Assembly (NCBI RefSeq): GCF_014206945.1
Contig: NZ_JACHON010000002.1
Span: 248,001-312,000 of the forward strand
From: Gracilibacillus halotolerans
Lineage (GTDB): Bacteria; Bacillota; Bacilli; Bacillales; Amphibacillaceae
Direction of reading: 5' to 3'
Length of the DNA stretch: 64,000 nt
Positions 41,960-50,854 of this stretch are shown here, piece after piece. The position numbers and the translations under genes were made by a program. Positions within the stretch are counted from its first letter, which is position 1; each line of letters starts with the position of its first letter. The notes under the pieces were generated by a model. It was not told the DNA's origin. It made no database searches and was given only the letters and a program-made list of their open reading frames with translations.

Positions 41960-42162
41960 CAACAAACCTTACAACATTAAAGACGAACAATTAAAAAATG
42001 AGATATGAAAAATTACGTAGCAAAAACACGTAGACTCCTGCAGGAAAGCAACAGCTGAAAATCCATTACAAAAGTTCAATTGAACTTTTGTAATTAGTTG
42101 AGGCGTTGCCTGCGGAAAGCGAAGTGTTTTAGCGAAGAATTTTAAAAAGGTACAAATCGAAC
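41960..42162 (-). repeat. Structured intergenic repeat, copy B (inverted relative to copy A)
   Basis: Read on the minus strand it follows copy A (1-207) almost base for base over about 200 bp, including the 30-bp palindrome (42065-42094). Directly beyond, GTACAAATCGAAC (from 42150) and GTTCGGCTTGTAC (to 42190) form another imperfect hairpin, which may end pxpA transcription. Copies A and B enclose the whole sugar island in inverted orientation. Confidence 0.9.
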
Positions 42163-42229
42163 TGTTTCTAGCGAATCGTTCGGCTTGTACTATGATTAAA
42201 TACTTTTGACTCAGCCTTTTCCCTATTTG

Positions 42230-42946
42230 TTAATTAAACATTTCACGAATTGTTTGAACAAGCTTTACTGCATTTTTATTGTCTCCGTGAACACAAATTG
42301 TATCTGTCTCAAGAGAGATAATGTTACCTGTAATCGTTTTTACTCTCCCTTGTGACAGTAATCGAACTTGCTCGATTACCTCTTGTTCCGTTTCAATGAC
42401 AGCTCCATTTGTATTGCGAGAGGTCAAGGTACCGTCTTCTTCATAGCGGCGATCCGCGAACGTTTCATTCCATGTAGTTAACCCCACATCTTTACCTGCA
42501 CGAATTAACTCACTTTTCGCTAAGCCGTATAAAATAATAGTAGGATTAAAATCATGTACTGCATTTGCTATCGCAGATGCTACCGTGTAATCAACAGCAG
42601 CCATGTTGTATAATGCGCCGTGTGGCTTTACATGATGGATAGTCGTTTCGTTTACTATTGTGAAAGCGTGCAAAGCACCTAACTGGTAAAGCACCATATC
42701 ATAAATTTCTTGTGGACTCATTTGGAGGTTTCGTCTACCAAATCCATGTAAGTCAGGAAAGCCAGGATGAGCTCCAATTTTCACCCCATGCTCTTTAGCT
42801 AATTTTACTGTAGTTTGCATAATTGTTGGATCCCCTGCATGATAACCACAAGCGATGTTTACGGAATCTACATATGGAAGAATAGCTTCGTCATTTCCCA
42901 TACGAAAAGCGCCATAGCTTTCCCCGAGATCGCAATTCAAATCCAT
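42230..42946 (-). CDS. pxpA: 5-oxoprolinase subunit A (LamB/YcsF family)
   Basis: 238 residues, a TIM-barrel-like LamB/YcsF protein. The family's N-terminal signature DLNCDLGESYG is at residues 2-12, followed by NIACGYHAGDP (~30-40) and KPHGALYN (~105-112), which carry conserved His/Asp residues. With PxpB and PxpC it makes the ATP-dependent 5-oxoprolinase that opens pyroglutamate to glutamate, removing a damage product of glutamine and glutamate. Last gene of the minus-strand pxpB-pxpC-pxpA operon; an AGGAGATGA ribosome site lies just upstream, in the 16-bp gap after pxpC. Confidence 0.95.
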   Translation of the reverse strand: MDLNCDLGESYGAFRMGNDEAILPYVDSVNIACGYHAGDPTIMQTTVKLAKEHGVKIGAHPGFPDLHGFGRRNLQMSPQEIYDMVLYQLGALHAFTIVNETTIHHVKPHGALYNMAAVDYTVASAIANAVHDFNPTIILYGLAKSELIRAGKDVGLTTWNETFADRRYEEDGTLTSRNTNGAVIETEQEVIEQVRLLSQGRVKTITGNIISLETDTICVHGDNKNAVKLVQTIREMFN

Positions 42947-42962
42947 TACGTATCATCTCCTA

Positions 42963-43913
42963 TCAAAATCTATATTTTTCATTAATAAAGCATCTCATCT
43001 TTTGAAAGAACGCCTCTTGCTCAACTAAGCGCTTATATGCATCTTCTACCGTTATTTCTTTGAACTGCACGGTTCCAGTAAGGGATAACTGGCTTAATTT
43101 TGGTAAATCAGCTTCAATTACTTGTCCGATTTTTGGATAACCACCTGTTGGCTGAGCGTCCGCCATTAAAACGATTGGCAAACCATTTGGTGGGACTTGA
43201 ATCGTGCCAAAAGAAGTCGCCTCGGTTAACAAATCTCCCGTATGCTTCGTCTTTATTGGCTCCCCTTGTAATCGATAACCAATTCGGTTGGACTGACTAC
43301 TAATTTGCCACTTTTGTTGTGAAAAGCTATCTGCATGAAACCAATCAAATTGTGGACCTCTTATATAATGGACGACTTGAGATTGACTACCTATATATTC
43401 ATTAATAAAGTCGGGGATGTACCAATTACAATCGTGAAGGGAAAGGTCTAGCTCTTTCAATGGAATTTGATCACCATTACGTAATGGCCTTCCTGTAATA
43501 CTTTCGATATCTGCGCGCATGACGGTACTTCTACTACCTAAAATTTTAGGTGTTTGAATTCCGCCTCTAACAGCAATATACCCGTAAGCCCCTTTTCTCG
43601 AAGGTCGTAATTGAACCGTGTCTCCCTTTTTAATAAAAATTGGCCTGTATCTATCTAAGTTTTCCTTTTCCACGTTTACACTCATATCCGCACCAGTTAC
43701 TGCAATTAGTGCATCACAATCAAATTGAATCGTCGGTCCGATTAGACTCATTTCAATAACTGCTGCATTTTCATCGTTCCCAACAATTAAATTGGCTAGG
43801 CGCATTGCTTGTATATCCATTGGACCAGCAGTTGAGAAACCGTAGGAGCGCATTTTTCTTCCTAAATCTTGAATGGTTGTATATAAGCCTTCTTCGATAA
43901 TCTTTAAGGACAT
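42963..43913 (-). CDS. pxpC: 5-oxoprolinase subunit C (biotin-dependent carboxyltransferase-like)
   Basis: 316 residues, from the cyclophilin-like KipA/AHS2 family: 'EGLYTTIQDLGR' at 7-18, 'GPMD' at 28-31, 'GRPLRNGDQIPL' (~137-148), and the late 'PTGGYPKIGQVI' (~256-267). It forms a heterocomplex with PxpB and acts with PxpA in 5-oxoproline hydrolysis. The start is set at 43913 rather than 43928 because GAGGTG lies 7 bp upstream of the inner ATG. In B. subtilis the equivalent gene (kipA/ycsJ) sits next to the sporulation-kinase inhibitor kipI, as here. Confidence 0.95.
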   Translation of the reverse strand: MSLKIIEEGLYTTIQDLGRKMRSYGFSTAGPMDIQAMRLANLIVGNDENAAVIEMSLIGPTIQFDCDALIAVTGADMSVNVEKENLDRYRPIFIKKGDTVQLRPSRKGAYGYIAVRGGIQTPKILGSRSTVMRADIESITGRPLRNGDQIPLKELDLSLHDCNWYIPDFINEYIGSQSQVVHYIRGPQFDWFHADSFSQQKWQISSQSNRIGYRLQGEPIKTKHTGDLLTEATSFGTIQVPPNGLPIVLMADAQPTGGYPKIGQVIEADLPKLSQLSLTGTVQFKEITVEDAYKRLVEQEAFFQKMRCFINEKYRF

Positions 43914-43940
43914 GTGTAAACACCTCAATCAACTAACGTG

Positions 43941-44615
43941 CTATTTGTGCTCAAATTCGTGTAAGTTAAAAAATTCTTGTTGGCTAATCGGATAGAACTG
44001 AATAAAATCACCTGGTTGAACGAGTGTCGGTTGATTCTCTTTCATTGGTAATAAGTGAACAGGTGTACGTCCAATTATTTGCCAGCCCCCTGGAGAAGGA
44101 GAGGGATAAATTCCTGTTTGTTTACCTGCAATACCGACCGAACCGCGATGTACCTCTCTTCTCGGATTGTTCTTCCTAGGTGTTGCAATCTTTGAATCTA
44201 CCTCTGAAAGAAAAGGAAAACCTGGTGCAAAGCCGAGAAAAAGAACCTGATAGTTTCTCTCTGAATGTAGGCGAATGACCTCATTCGTATCTATCGCATG
44301 ATAGTCTGCTACGACCTGTATATCTGGTGCAAATTCTCCTTCATAGCACACTGGAATTTTTATAACGTTTCCGTTTGGTTGATTTCCTGTCTGTTGTGTT
44401 AAGTAAGGGACTACAACTTTTCTTACTTCATTATACGTAAGACGAAAAGGATTGAAATAGACAGTTAATGTTGTATACCCGACAACTGCCTCAGTTATCG
44501 CGTCTATATTTAAAAGTTGATCTCGTATATAAAGTAACTGGTGATATTTTTCTAATGAAAACTCTTTCCCATAATTAATTCGAAAACTTTCTTCCGAAAC
44601 GAATGTTAATTCCAT
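43941..44615 (-). CDS. pxpB: 5-oxoprolinase subunit B (KipI family)
   Basis: 224 residues, AHS1/KipI family, with 'IPVCYEGEFAPDI' (~106-118), 'GFAPGFPFLSEVD' (~147-159), 'RKNNPRREVHRGSVGIAG' (~164-181) and 'PGGWQIIGRTP' (~192-202). It pairs with PxpC; KipI homologues also inhibit KinA in B. subtilis. First gene of the operon, with AAGGGTG before its ATG. No sporulation gene is nearby, so the metabolic role is the safer call. Confidence 0.95.
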   Translation of the reverse strand: MELTFVSEESFRINYGKEFSLEKYHQLLYIRDQLLNIDAITEAVVGYTTLTVYFNPFRLTYNEVRKVVVPYLTQQTGNQPNGNVIKIPVCYEGEFAPDIQVVADYHAIDTNEVIRLHSERNYQVLFLGFAPGFPFLSEVDSKIATPRKNNPRREVHRGSVGIAGKQTGIYPSPSPGGWQIIGRTPVHLLPMKENQPTLVQPGDFIQFYPISQQEFFNLHEFEHK

Positions 44616-44833
44616 ACATTACACCCTTTTATTAAAACTAATTTACAAAAAATTAAAAAAACTCTAACAAAACTAGGTCTATAGTAATGATAAGATAGAC
44701 ATACCAACATGACTGACATCAGAGATAACGTACATAAATTACTAGGGAAGGGTTCCAACAAGTAGCGTAACGAGAGGAATTGCCTTCTCTAAAATTTGGC
44801 GACTTCTATACGCTTTATGAGGGGGATATGTAA

Positions 44834-46558
44834 ATGAAAATAAAGAGAAAAGAAAAGAAATATTCCTTTAACAACCGAAAAATAGGAACGAAATACGGTA
44901 TCGTTTTAGCACTCGTTTTAGGATTGTTTGTTTTTTCTACATCTATTGTAACGTTTTTTACCATGAACATCCAATCAGACATTGAACTTATGGAGGAAAG
45001 AGGTCAAGTTTCTGTAGATGTTACGGAAATGGATTCGCTAATACGAGCAAAAAGTATGAATATGTATGAATATATGAAAGAGCAAGACGATCTCATTGTA
45101 GAAGGATACATCGAAAGTAATCGACGGTATGCTACGATGTATCAGCAGGTAGAAAAGAAACTTATAGCAGAATATGAACTCGAGCTACTTGAACGAATCA
45201 ATCATGCTAGTAAGGAAGTAGATCTTCAGTTTGACAAAGTTGTTAAACTTGTTAATCAAGGTGAACTAGAAGCGGCTGGAAATGAAGCAGATATAGCTAG
45301 CGAGTTACAGCAAAAAGCTATTAGAGATATCGATACGCTACAGCAAATTGTTACAGATAAGCGAAAAGAAGCTGGTAGTAGTGCGATGGAATCTTCACAA
45401 TTTACGATTGTAATACTTCTTGGTGGTTTAATTGTCTCGACAACGCTAAGTATTCTGATCATTGTGTTACTCAATCGAAAAGTGTCTTCCAGTTTAAGTA
45501 AAGTGGCAGAGCTTAGTAATCAAATCGCTAATGGTAATCTGACAGCTGAGAGTTTAGCTTATCGAGGCAAGGATGAAATTGGTATCCTTAGTACGTCTAT
45601 GAATCAGATGAAGGAAAATTTATTAACGATTATTTTAGAAACAGGGACAGTATCCGAAACGGTACATAATCAAAGTAAATCGATGCGACAGTCTGCAACA
45701 GAGGTGAAAAATGCGTCTGAGGAGACTTCTACTACGATGCAAGAAATAGCATCAGGTGCAGAGTTACAAGCAAATCATTCGATGAACGTTGCTAAGAAAA
45801 TGAAGGAATTTACCGAAGAAGTAAGAGAGGTTCACGAACTAGGTGAGAATATCAATTCCTCTACATTGGAAGTACTTGATCAAGCAATGAACGGAAAAGA
45901 AATGATGGATGATTCTGTGATTCAAATGAATCGAATCTATCAGTTAGTAGGAAACACGGTAACAGAAGTGCAACAGTTAAATCAGCAGTCACAAGAAATT
46001 TCTCGGCACGTACAAGTGATTCAAGAAATAGCAGACCAAACAAATCTGTTAGCACTTAATGCCGCAATTGAGGCCGCACGAGCTGGAGAAGAGGGAAAAG
46101 GCTTTGCGGTAGTTGCTGAGGAAGTGAAGAAATTAGCAGGAGTAGTAGCGGAATCGAGTACAGATATTAAGCATTTAGCCAAAACGATTCAAGACGGGAC
46201 ATATGCTGTTACGGAATCACTGGAGGAAGGATATACAGAAGTTGCAAATGGCACGAAACAAGTGAAACAAACTGGGGAAACATTTGAGACTATTCATCGT
46301 TCCATTCGTTATATGGTAGATAATATTCAGACCGTCGTTCAAAGTCTTACACATATTACTTCATCAACAAAAACAATGGACGAGTGGATGGAGGAGATTG
46401 CTAGTATCTCAGAAACTTCTGCCACGCAAATTGAAGAAACAGCAGCCTCCACACAGCAAGTGACTAGCGCCATGGAAAATGTTTCTCATCATGCAATTGA
46501 ATTATCGCAATTATCAGAGGGATTAAATCGATTAGTACAACAATTTAAAATGAAATAG
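44834..46558 (+). CDS. Methyl-accepting chemotaxis protein
   Basis: 574 residues. Basic N-terminus, helix 1 (~21-44), a 4-helix-bundle sensor (~45-188), helix 2 (190-213), HAMP (214-267) and a long coiled-coil signalling domain whose hairpin tip, [20 protein letters not shown], begins near N409. It senses an unknown small molecule outside the cell and controls CheA. Same length and layout as the next gene: tandem paralogues. No CheD/CheW gene is adjacent. Preceded by a ~130-nt leader with no clear SigD promoter that I can find. Confidence 0.95.
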   Translation: MKIKRKEKKYSFNNRKIGTKYGIVLALVLGLFVFSTSIVTFFTMNIQSDIELMEERGQVSVDVTEMDSLIRAKSMNMYEYMKEQDDLIVEGYIESNRRYATMYQQVEKKLIAEYELELLERINHASKEVDLQFDKVVKLVNQGELEAAGNEADIASELQQKAIRDIDTLQQIVTDKRKEAGSSAMESSQFTIVILLGGLIVSTTLSILIIVLLNRKVSSSLSKVAELSNQIANGNLTAESLAYRGKDEIGILSTSMNQMKENLLTIILETGTVSETVHNQSKSMRQSATEVKNASEETSTTMQEIASGAELQANHSMNVAKKMKEFTEEVREVHELGENINSSTLEVLDQAMNGKEMMDDSVIQMNRIYQLVGNTVTEVQQLNQQSQEISRHVQVIQEIADQTNLLALNAAIEAARAGEEGKGFAVVAEEVKKLAGVVAESSTDIKHLAKTIQDGTYAVTESLEEGYTEVANGTKQVKQTGETFETIHRSIRYMVDNIQTVVQSLTHITSSTKTMDEWMEEIASISETSATQIEETAASTQQVTSAMENVSHHAIELSQLSEGLNRLVQQFKMK

Positions 46559-46566
46559 GAAGTATA

Positions 46567-46605
46567 AACTAGCATTCTATCTAATATAGAAGTGCTAGTT
46601 TTTTA
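46567..46605 (+). terminator. Rho-independent terminator
   Basis: Arms AACTAGCATTCTAT / ATAGAAGTGCTAGTT (46567-46580, 46586-46600) with one bulge, followed by TTTTTATT. Confidence 0.9.
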
Positions 46606-46683
46606 TTACACCTTGGAAAAATTAAGTTCCAAGTATAAGTACAACGAAGGCAATCGCCAAATTTCTTTTATCATAACATTTAT

Positions 46684-46725
46684 AGTCCGTTCGATTGATA
46701 CTTATGAATAAATAAGTATTTAGGA
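46684..46725 (+). promoter_or_regulatory. Inverted-repeat element upstream of second chemoreceptor
   Basis: ATACTTAT / ATAAGTAT arms (46698-46705, 46712-46719) nested inside AGTCC / GGACT (46684-46688, 46721-46725). It lies ~108 bp before the second MCP gene. It could be an operator or an RNA hairpin; no regulator is assigned. Confidence 0.4.
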
Positions 46726-46832
46726 CTAAAGGACTTGTAGGAATTTTAACCTGTTCATGTTAAAATGAAAGCATGTACATTTCCTTTGGTCATATAAAAA
46801 ATACATAAATAGTACAATGGGGGACAATAGTA

Positions 46833-48557
46833 ATGCAAAAAAAGAAACAAAAAGTGAAATTAAATGCTTTACAGAATCTAAAAATCGGTGGGAAGTATAG
46901 TGTCGTATTAGGAGTTGTGTTAGCTTTATTTATTATTTCCATTGGTGTTGTTAGCTTTTTTATGTGGCAAATGCAAAGTAACATAGAATCAATGGAAAGA
47001 AGAGCGGAACGAGCAGTCGAAGTGACAGAATTAGGTTCTCTTATCCGAGAGAAAACGAGTCAGTTATATATGTATATGGATAATCAAAGCTCGGAAATTT
47101 TAGAAACGTATGAGGAAGCGAAGGCAGAATATAACGAAATCGAAGCCCGTATAGCCGAAGATTTAAACTCCGAGGAGCAAGAACGATTATATAATCAAAT
47201 ACATTTTGCAAGTGAAGAAGTAGATCGTCAGTTCGAAACTGTCATTAGCTTAATTGATCAAGGAGAAATAGGCGAGGCTAGAACTGCTGCAACCACTGCT
47301 AGTTTAATACAAGGAGCATCAATAGGTGCTGTAGAAGATTTTAAGAATCTTGTATATGAGGATATGCAGAGTGCTAATGAGGATGTAAACCAAGGATTTT
47401 ACACGACATGGTTTGTTTTAGGAATAGGTATCGTTGTTTCGATTGTTATAAGTATTATCATGATGGTATTACTAAACCGCTCCATTTCTAGCAAATTAAA
47501 TCGACTCGTTGAAACAAGCAATGAAATAGCAAACGGAAATCTCGCTGTTAACAATATCGAAAATGATTCTAAAGATGAAATTGGTATTCTAGCAGATTCA
47601 ATGAATCGGATGAAGGATAGTTTGCGCACGCTCATTTCCCAATCGGTTGAAGTATCGAGCTCGGTTCACAGTCAGAGTGCATTACTGCAGCAAGCAGCAG
47701 AAGAAGTGAAAACAGGTTCAGAGCAAACTGCTGTAACAATGCAAGAACTCGCATCTGGAGCAGAAACACAGGCAAATCATGCGAGCGATGTTGCAGAAAA
47801 AGTGAGCATGTTTACACAAGGATTTAATGAAATGAGTAATAGTAGTGAAGAACTTACGGAATCATCTAATGAAATTTTAACGTTAACAGATACAGGGAAG
47901 AACATGATGGAAAACTCTGTCTCACAAATGGAGAAAGTATATGCTATGGTGAAAGATGCTGTAGACAAAGTTCGTACGTTAGATAAACAATCTCAAGAAA
48001 TTACAAAATTAGTCGATGTCGTCCAAGATATTGCAGAACAAACGAATTTACTTGCCTTAAATGCAGCAATCGAATCTGCAAGAGCGGGAGAACATGGTAA
48101 AGGATTTGCTGTAGTAGCGGATGAGGTTAGAAAATTAGCGGAGCAAGTTTCTCATTCCGTAGGTGATATTACAAATATTACGACACAAATTCAGAATGAA
48201 TCTTCTTCGGTTACCTTATCTTTAGAAGAAGGTTACGAAGATGTGGAACAAGGAATGGTGCAAATAGAAAACACAGGTGAAAGCTTTGAACAAATTAATG
48301 ATTCCATTAGTAGAATGGTAGATAAGCTTCAGGCAGTTGGAAATCGAATTAACGATCTGACCAGCGCAACAGAAGATATAGGTAAATCAGTAGAGGAAAT
48401 CGCATCTATATCAGAGGAATCAGCTGCAGGTATCGAACAAACGGCTGCTTCCGCACAGCAAGGTAGTAGCTCAATGGAAGAGATGACCTACAATACAAAG
48501 CAACTGTCGGAACTATCCAAACAATTAAATGATAATGTCCAACAATTTAAAATGTAA
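46833..48557 (+). CDS. Methyl-accepting chemotaxis protein, tandem paralogue
   Basis: 574 residues: helix 1 (~21-44), an extracytoplasmic four-helix domain with an acidic repeat-rich centre, helix 2 (~189-212), HAMP, and a signalling domain with the tip [20 protein letters not shown]. It differs from the first copy mainly in the sensor (45-188) while the cytoplasmic half is well kept, which implies different ligands feeding one CheA array. ATG 46833 follows GGGGGA. Its own terminator follows, and then repeat array B. Confidence 0.95.
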   Translation: MQKKKQKVKLNALQNLKIGGKYSVVLGVVLALFIISIGVVSFFMWQMQSNIESMERRAERAVEVTELGSLIREKTSQLYMYMDNQSSEILETYEEAKAEYNEIEARIAEDLNSEEQERLYNQIHFASEEVDRQFETVISLIDQGEIGEARTAATTASLIQGASIGAVEDFKNLVYEDMQSANEDVNQGFYTTWFVLGIGIVVSIVISIIMMVLLNRSISSKLNRLVETSNEIANGNLAVNNIENDSKDEIGILADSMNRMKDSLRTLISQSVEVSSSVHSQSALLQQAAEEVKTGSEQTAVTMQELASGAETQANHASDVAEKVSMFTQGFNEMSNSSEELTESSNEILTLTDTGKNMMENSVSQMEKVYAMVKDAVDKVRTLDKQSQEITKLVDVVQDIAEQTNLLALNAAIESARAGEHGKGFAVVADEVRKLAEQVSHSVGDITNITTQIQNESSSVTLSLEEGYEDVEQGMVQIENTGESFEQINDSISRMVDKLQAVGNRINDLTSATEDIGKSVEEIASISEESAAGIEQTAASAQQGSSSMEEMTYNTKQLSELSKQLNDNVQQFKM

Positions 48558-48560
48558 AAC

Positions 48561-48596
48561 AAAGAAACGGAATCCAAAGGAGGATTCCGTTTCTTT
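48561..48596 (+). terminator. Rho-independent terminator
   Basis: Perfect 15-bp stem: AAAGAAACGGAATCC at 48561-48575 and its complement at 48582-48596, loop AAAGGA. Confidence 0.95.
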
Positions 48597-48612
48597 CACT
48601 CTAAATGTGTTC

Positions 48613-48745
48613 AACATCAGATATTCGCATTTAATATTGGATTCTACAGGCTTAAGATTAGATATTCAGAATTAAGATTAGATTTCATAGACTTTAAATC
48701 GGATATAGCAAGTTAACATTAGATTCCACAGGTCTAACATTAGAT
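48613..48745 (+). repeat. Seven phased AANATYNGAT cores (array B, forward half)
   Basis: Cores start at 48613, 48633, 48654, 48674, 48695, 48715 and 48736: spacings 20,21,20,21,20,21. They read AACATCAGAT, AATATTGGAT, AAGATTAGAT (twice), TAAATCGGAT and AACATTAGAT (twice). They follow the terminator of the upstream chemoreceptor gene in its sense direction. Confidence 0.9.
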
Positions 48746-48808
48746 TTACAAAAACGGAGAAAATTTACTCTGGACTCGATCAAGTTTTTATCGTGATGAA
48801 TGCCGATA

Positions 48809-49064
48809 ATCGAATATTCACTGACCATATCCGATATTGCGCCAGAGTTATCTAATGTTCACTGGCCGTATCTGATATTGCGCGAGAGGTATCTAATGTT
48901 CATCGACCATATCCGATATTGCTCAAGAGTTATCTAATGTTCATCGACCATATCTGATATTGCGCAAGAGTTATCTAATGTTCACTGGCCATATCTGATA
49001 TTGAGCTAGAGTTATCTAATGTTCACAGGTCTTATCCGATATTGCGCGAGAGTTATCTAATGTT
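48809..49064 (-). repeat. Thirteen phased AANATYNGAT cores (array B, reverse half)
   Basis: On the plus strand cores ATCYGATATT and ATCTAATGTT alternate, starting at 48809, 48829, 48850, 48870, 48891, 48911, 48932, 48952, 48973, 48993, 49014, 49034 and 49055, strictly alternating 20 and 21 bp. Between cores, GCGCGAGAGTT-like and CACTGGCC-like spacers also alternate, giving a ~41-bp higher-order unit. Read on the minus strand they follow the 3' end of the FUSC-type gene, with no other terminator. Confidence 0.95.
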
Positions 49065-49077
49065 CCGCTCTAAGTTT

Positions 49078-50091
49078 TTACTCATCCAATATATTTTCAG
49101 CTAAGCTGAAGATAGATAATAGTTCATATAAAATAATAACCTCTGGTGTGAAAAACTTCGTGCGATTGTCTTCAGATGGACGTTTACTTTCCCAAAACCT
49201 ATCTAGTAATAGAAGAGCTTGTGTATGATAAACCTCTTTCTTATAATCATCAGGATTCTTCATAAAATCAGCTAGCATAAAAACCATACTATTTAGTCTA
49301 TTTTTCTCTTCTTTTGTCCATTGTAATTCATGAAATGGGGTATCCATCATATTCCCTATATGATAATGAATTCGTTCGATATAATAAAGCTCTGTCTCTT
49401 TTAATTCCAATCGTTCTAATGATGTTTCATCTAAACGATTATATTTAAGATCAGCAAGCTGCAAGTCGATTAATTTTTCTGTTTCATAAAATGAAGCATG
49501 TAATCTTTTGTTAATTGCTTCTTCCAAATCCTTATCTAATGTTCCATCCGTCATTCGTTGAACAACAAATGCTAACTCTTCGCCTGTATCTGATAAAAGC
49601 TGGTCAACTTTTCCTTTAATTTTCCCCGAGTAATCAGGAGGTAGTATAAACATGTTGACGAGCGTAGATACAGATAAACCAATAGTAGTTGTTCCAAGTC
49701 GGATGAGAAAGGAATAAAACAAGTTCGAATGAATGACTTCAATCATTGCTACAGCTGTTAATGTAGCAACAAGTAATCCATCATGTAGTTTTAAACGATA
49801 ACAAACAATGATCGTAAGCAATGTGGCAAGTGTGTACGTAATAGGGGAATCTCCGAAAAAATAAATCAGTATAACAGCAAAGGCTGATCCAATCGCAGAA
49901 GCTGGAAACCGGACAAATCCTTTTTTTATCGACTGTGTAACCGTGGGTTCAATCGTAACAATGGCTGTTATTACAGCGAAAACTGGTGGCCATCCAAGTA
50001 AATCACATAAGAATGCAGTAATGAAAACTGCAACAGCGGTTTTTAGTACGCGTCGACCAATAAGTTGTCCTCTCATTGTTTTTCTCTTCAT
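49078..50091 (-). CDS. FUSC/aromatic-acid-exporter family membrane protein (YgaE/ArAE_1 type)
   Basis: 337 residues. Six hydrophobic helices in the first ~155 residues, including 'GWPPVFAVITAIVTIEPT' (~34-50) and 'RLGTTTIGLSVSTLVN' (~135-150), then a cytoplasmic helical domain (160-337). This half-sized form (one ArAE/FUSC unit) is common in Bacillales and is thought to export aromatic or related compounds; the substrate is unknown. AGGGAGAG precedes its ATG. Its 3' end is formed by array B, and it is divergent from the IDEAL-domain gene. Confidence 0.85.
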   Translation of the reverse strand: MKRKTMRGQLIGRRVLKTAVAVFITAFLCDLLGWPPVFAVITAIVTIEPTVTQSIKKGFVRFPASAIGSAFAVILIYFFGDSPITYTLATLLTIIVCYRLKLHDGLLVATLTAVAMIEVIHSNLFYSFLIRLGTTTIGLSVSTLVNMFILPPDYSGKIKGKVDQLLSDTGEELAFVVQRMTDGTLDKDLEEAINKRLHASFYETEKLIDLQLADLKYNRLDETSLERLELKETELYYIERIHYHIGNMMDTPFHELQWTKEEKNRLNSMVFMLADFMKNPDDYKKEVYHTQALLLLDRFWESKRPSEDNRTKFFTPEVIILYELLSIFSLAENILDE

Positions 50092-50182
50092 AACATTCTC
50101 TCCCTATATCTTCAAGTATACATGATTCTTGTAAGACTTTCAGAATAGGCCAACCGTATACAAAATAATTAAATGAATTAGT

Positions 50183-50196
50183 TGTAAACGCTTTCT
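50183..50196 (+). promoter_or_regulatory. cre box (CcpA)
   Basis: TGTAAACGCTTTCT fits the cre consensus at every constrained position. It lies in the divergent region between the FUSC gene and the IDEAL-domain gene, 78-91 bp before the latter's start, so either could be under carbon catabolite control. Confidence 0.7.
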
Positions 50197-50273
50197 ATTT
50201 TACTGCATATGATGTAAAATAAGAATAATAAGCCTCAGACTATAGAAAACGGATTCCTTAGGAGGTGTCTAGC

Positions 50274-50717
50274 TTGCCTACCATTAAAACGTTTAAACCG
50301 TATTATGTAAAGGATGACGGGGACCATATTAGAGTTGTCCTGGCTTACCAGTATTTCTCCATTGTAATTAATGAAATCGTTTATCACTTTGTACCACTAG
50401 AAGCTAGAGAAATTCGAATCAATCGGATTACACAAAAAGTTGAAAATAAAAATGATATATTTGTCTTCCAAAATGGTAAGAAATATGAAAGTATATCTGT
50501 CGCAAACTTAATGAGAATTAAAGATTTTCAATTACATTTAGCTAGTATTCTAAGTCCTTATATGGTATTAACAAAAATGGATGTAACACACGATGAAATT
50601 AATGCTGTAATTATGGAACTAGAGAAGAGCAATATTCATCGTTTGATTGATCAAGCATTAGACGAAAAGAATGAAGCTGACTTTTTAAAATATACCGAAC
50701 TATTAAAAAATATGTGA
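50274..50717 (+). CDS. IDEAL-domain protein
   Basis: 147 residues. An N-terminal ~100-residue domain is followed by the short IDEAL motif (about 118-145, 'LIDQALDEKNEADFLKYTELL'), a helix seen in Bacillales proteins and thought to mediate protein contact; MecA/ClpC-type adaptor links are proposed but not proven here. TTG 50274 is chosen because AGGAGGTG (50260-50267) is placed for it; the GTG at 50265 overlaps that site. It has a cre box upstream and its own terminator at 50726-50763. Function unknown. Confidence 0.75.
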   Translation: MPTIKTFKPYYVKDDGDHIRVVLAYQYFSIVINEIVYHFVPLEAREIRINRITQKVENKNDIFVFQNGKKYESISVANLMRIKDFQLHLASILSPYMVLTKMDVTHDEINAVIMELEKSNIHRLIDQALDEKNEADFLKYTELLKNM

Positions 50718-50725
50718 AGCAAAGG

Positions 50726-50763
50726 CTACTTAATAGGGAAACGACCTTATTGAGTAGCTTTTC
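50726..50763 (+). terminator. Rho-independent terminator
   Basis: Arms AGGCTACTTAATA / TTATTGAGTAGCT, with a G-T pair, followed by TTTTCCTATTTT. Confidence 0.75.
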
Positions 50764-50854
50764 CTATTTTATAAACATTCTTATATGAATTCATTAGAAA
50801 GTGTTGTAAAATAATTGGGGATGACGCTTACATAACGGAAAGGTGAGGATGAGT

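Noticed and set aside
44700-44833. Possible c-di-GMP riboswitch in the leader of the first chemoreceptor gene
   Set aside because: Leader is ~130 nt and has small hairpins, but I could not find the conserved motifs of either c-di-GMP riboswitch class.
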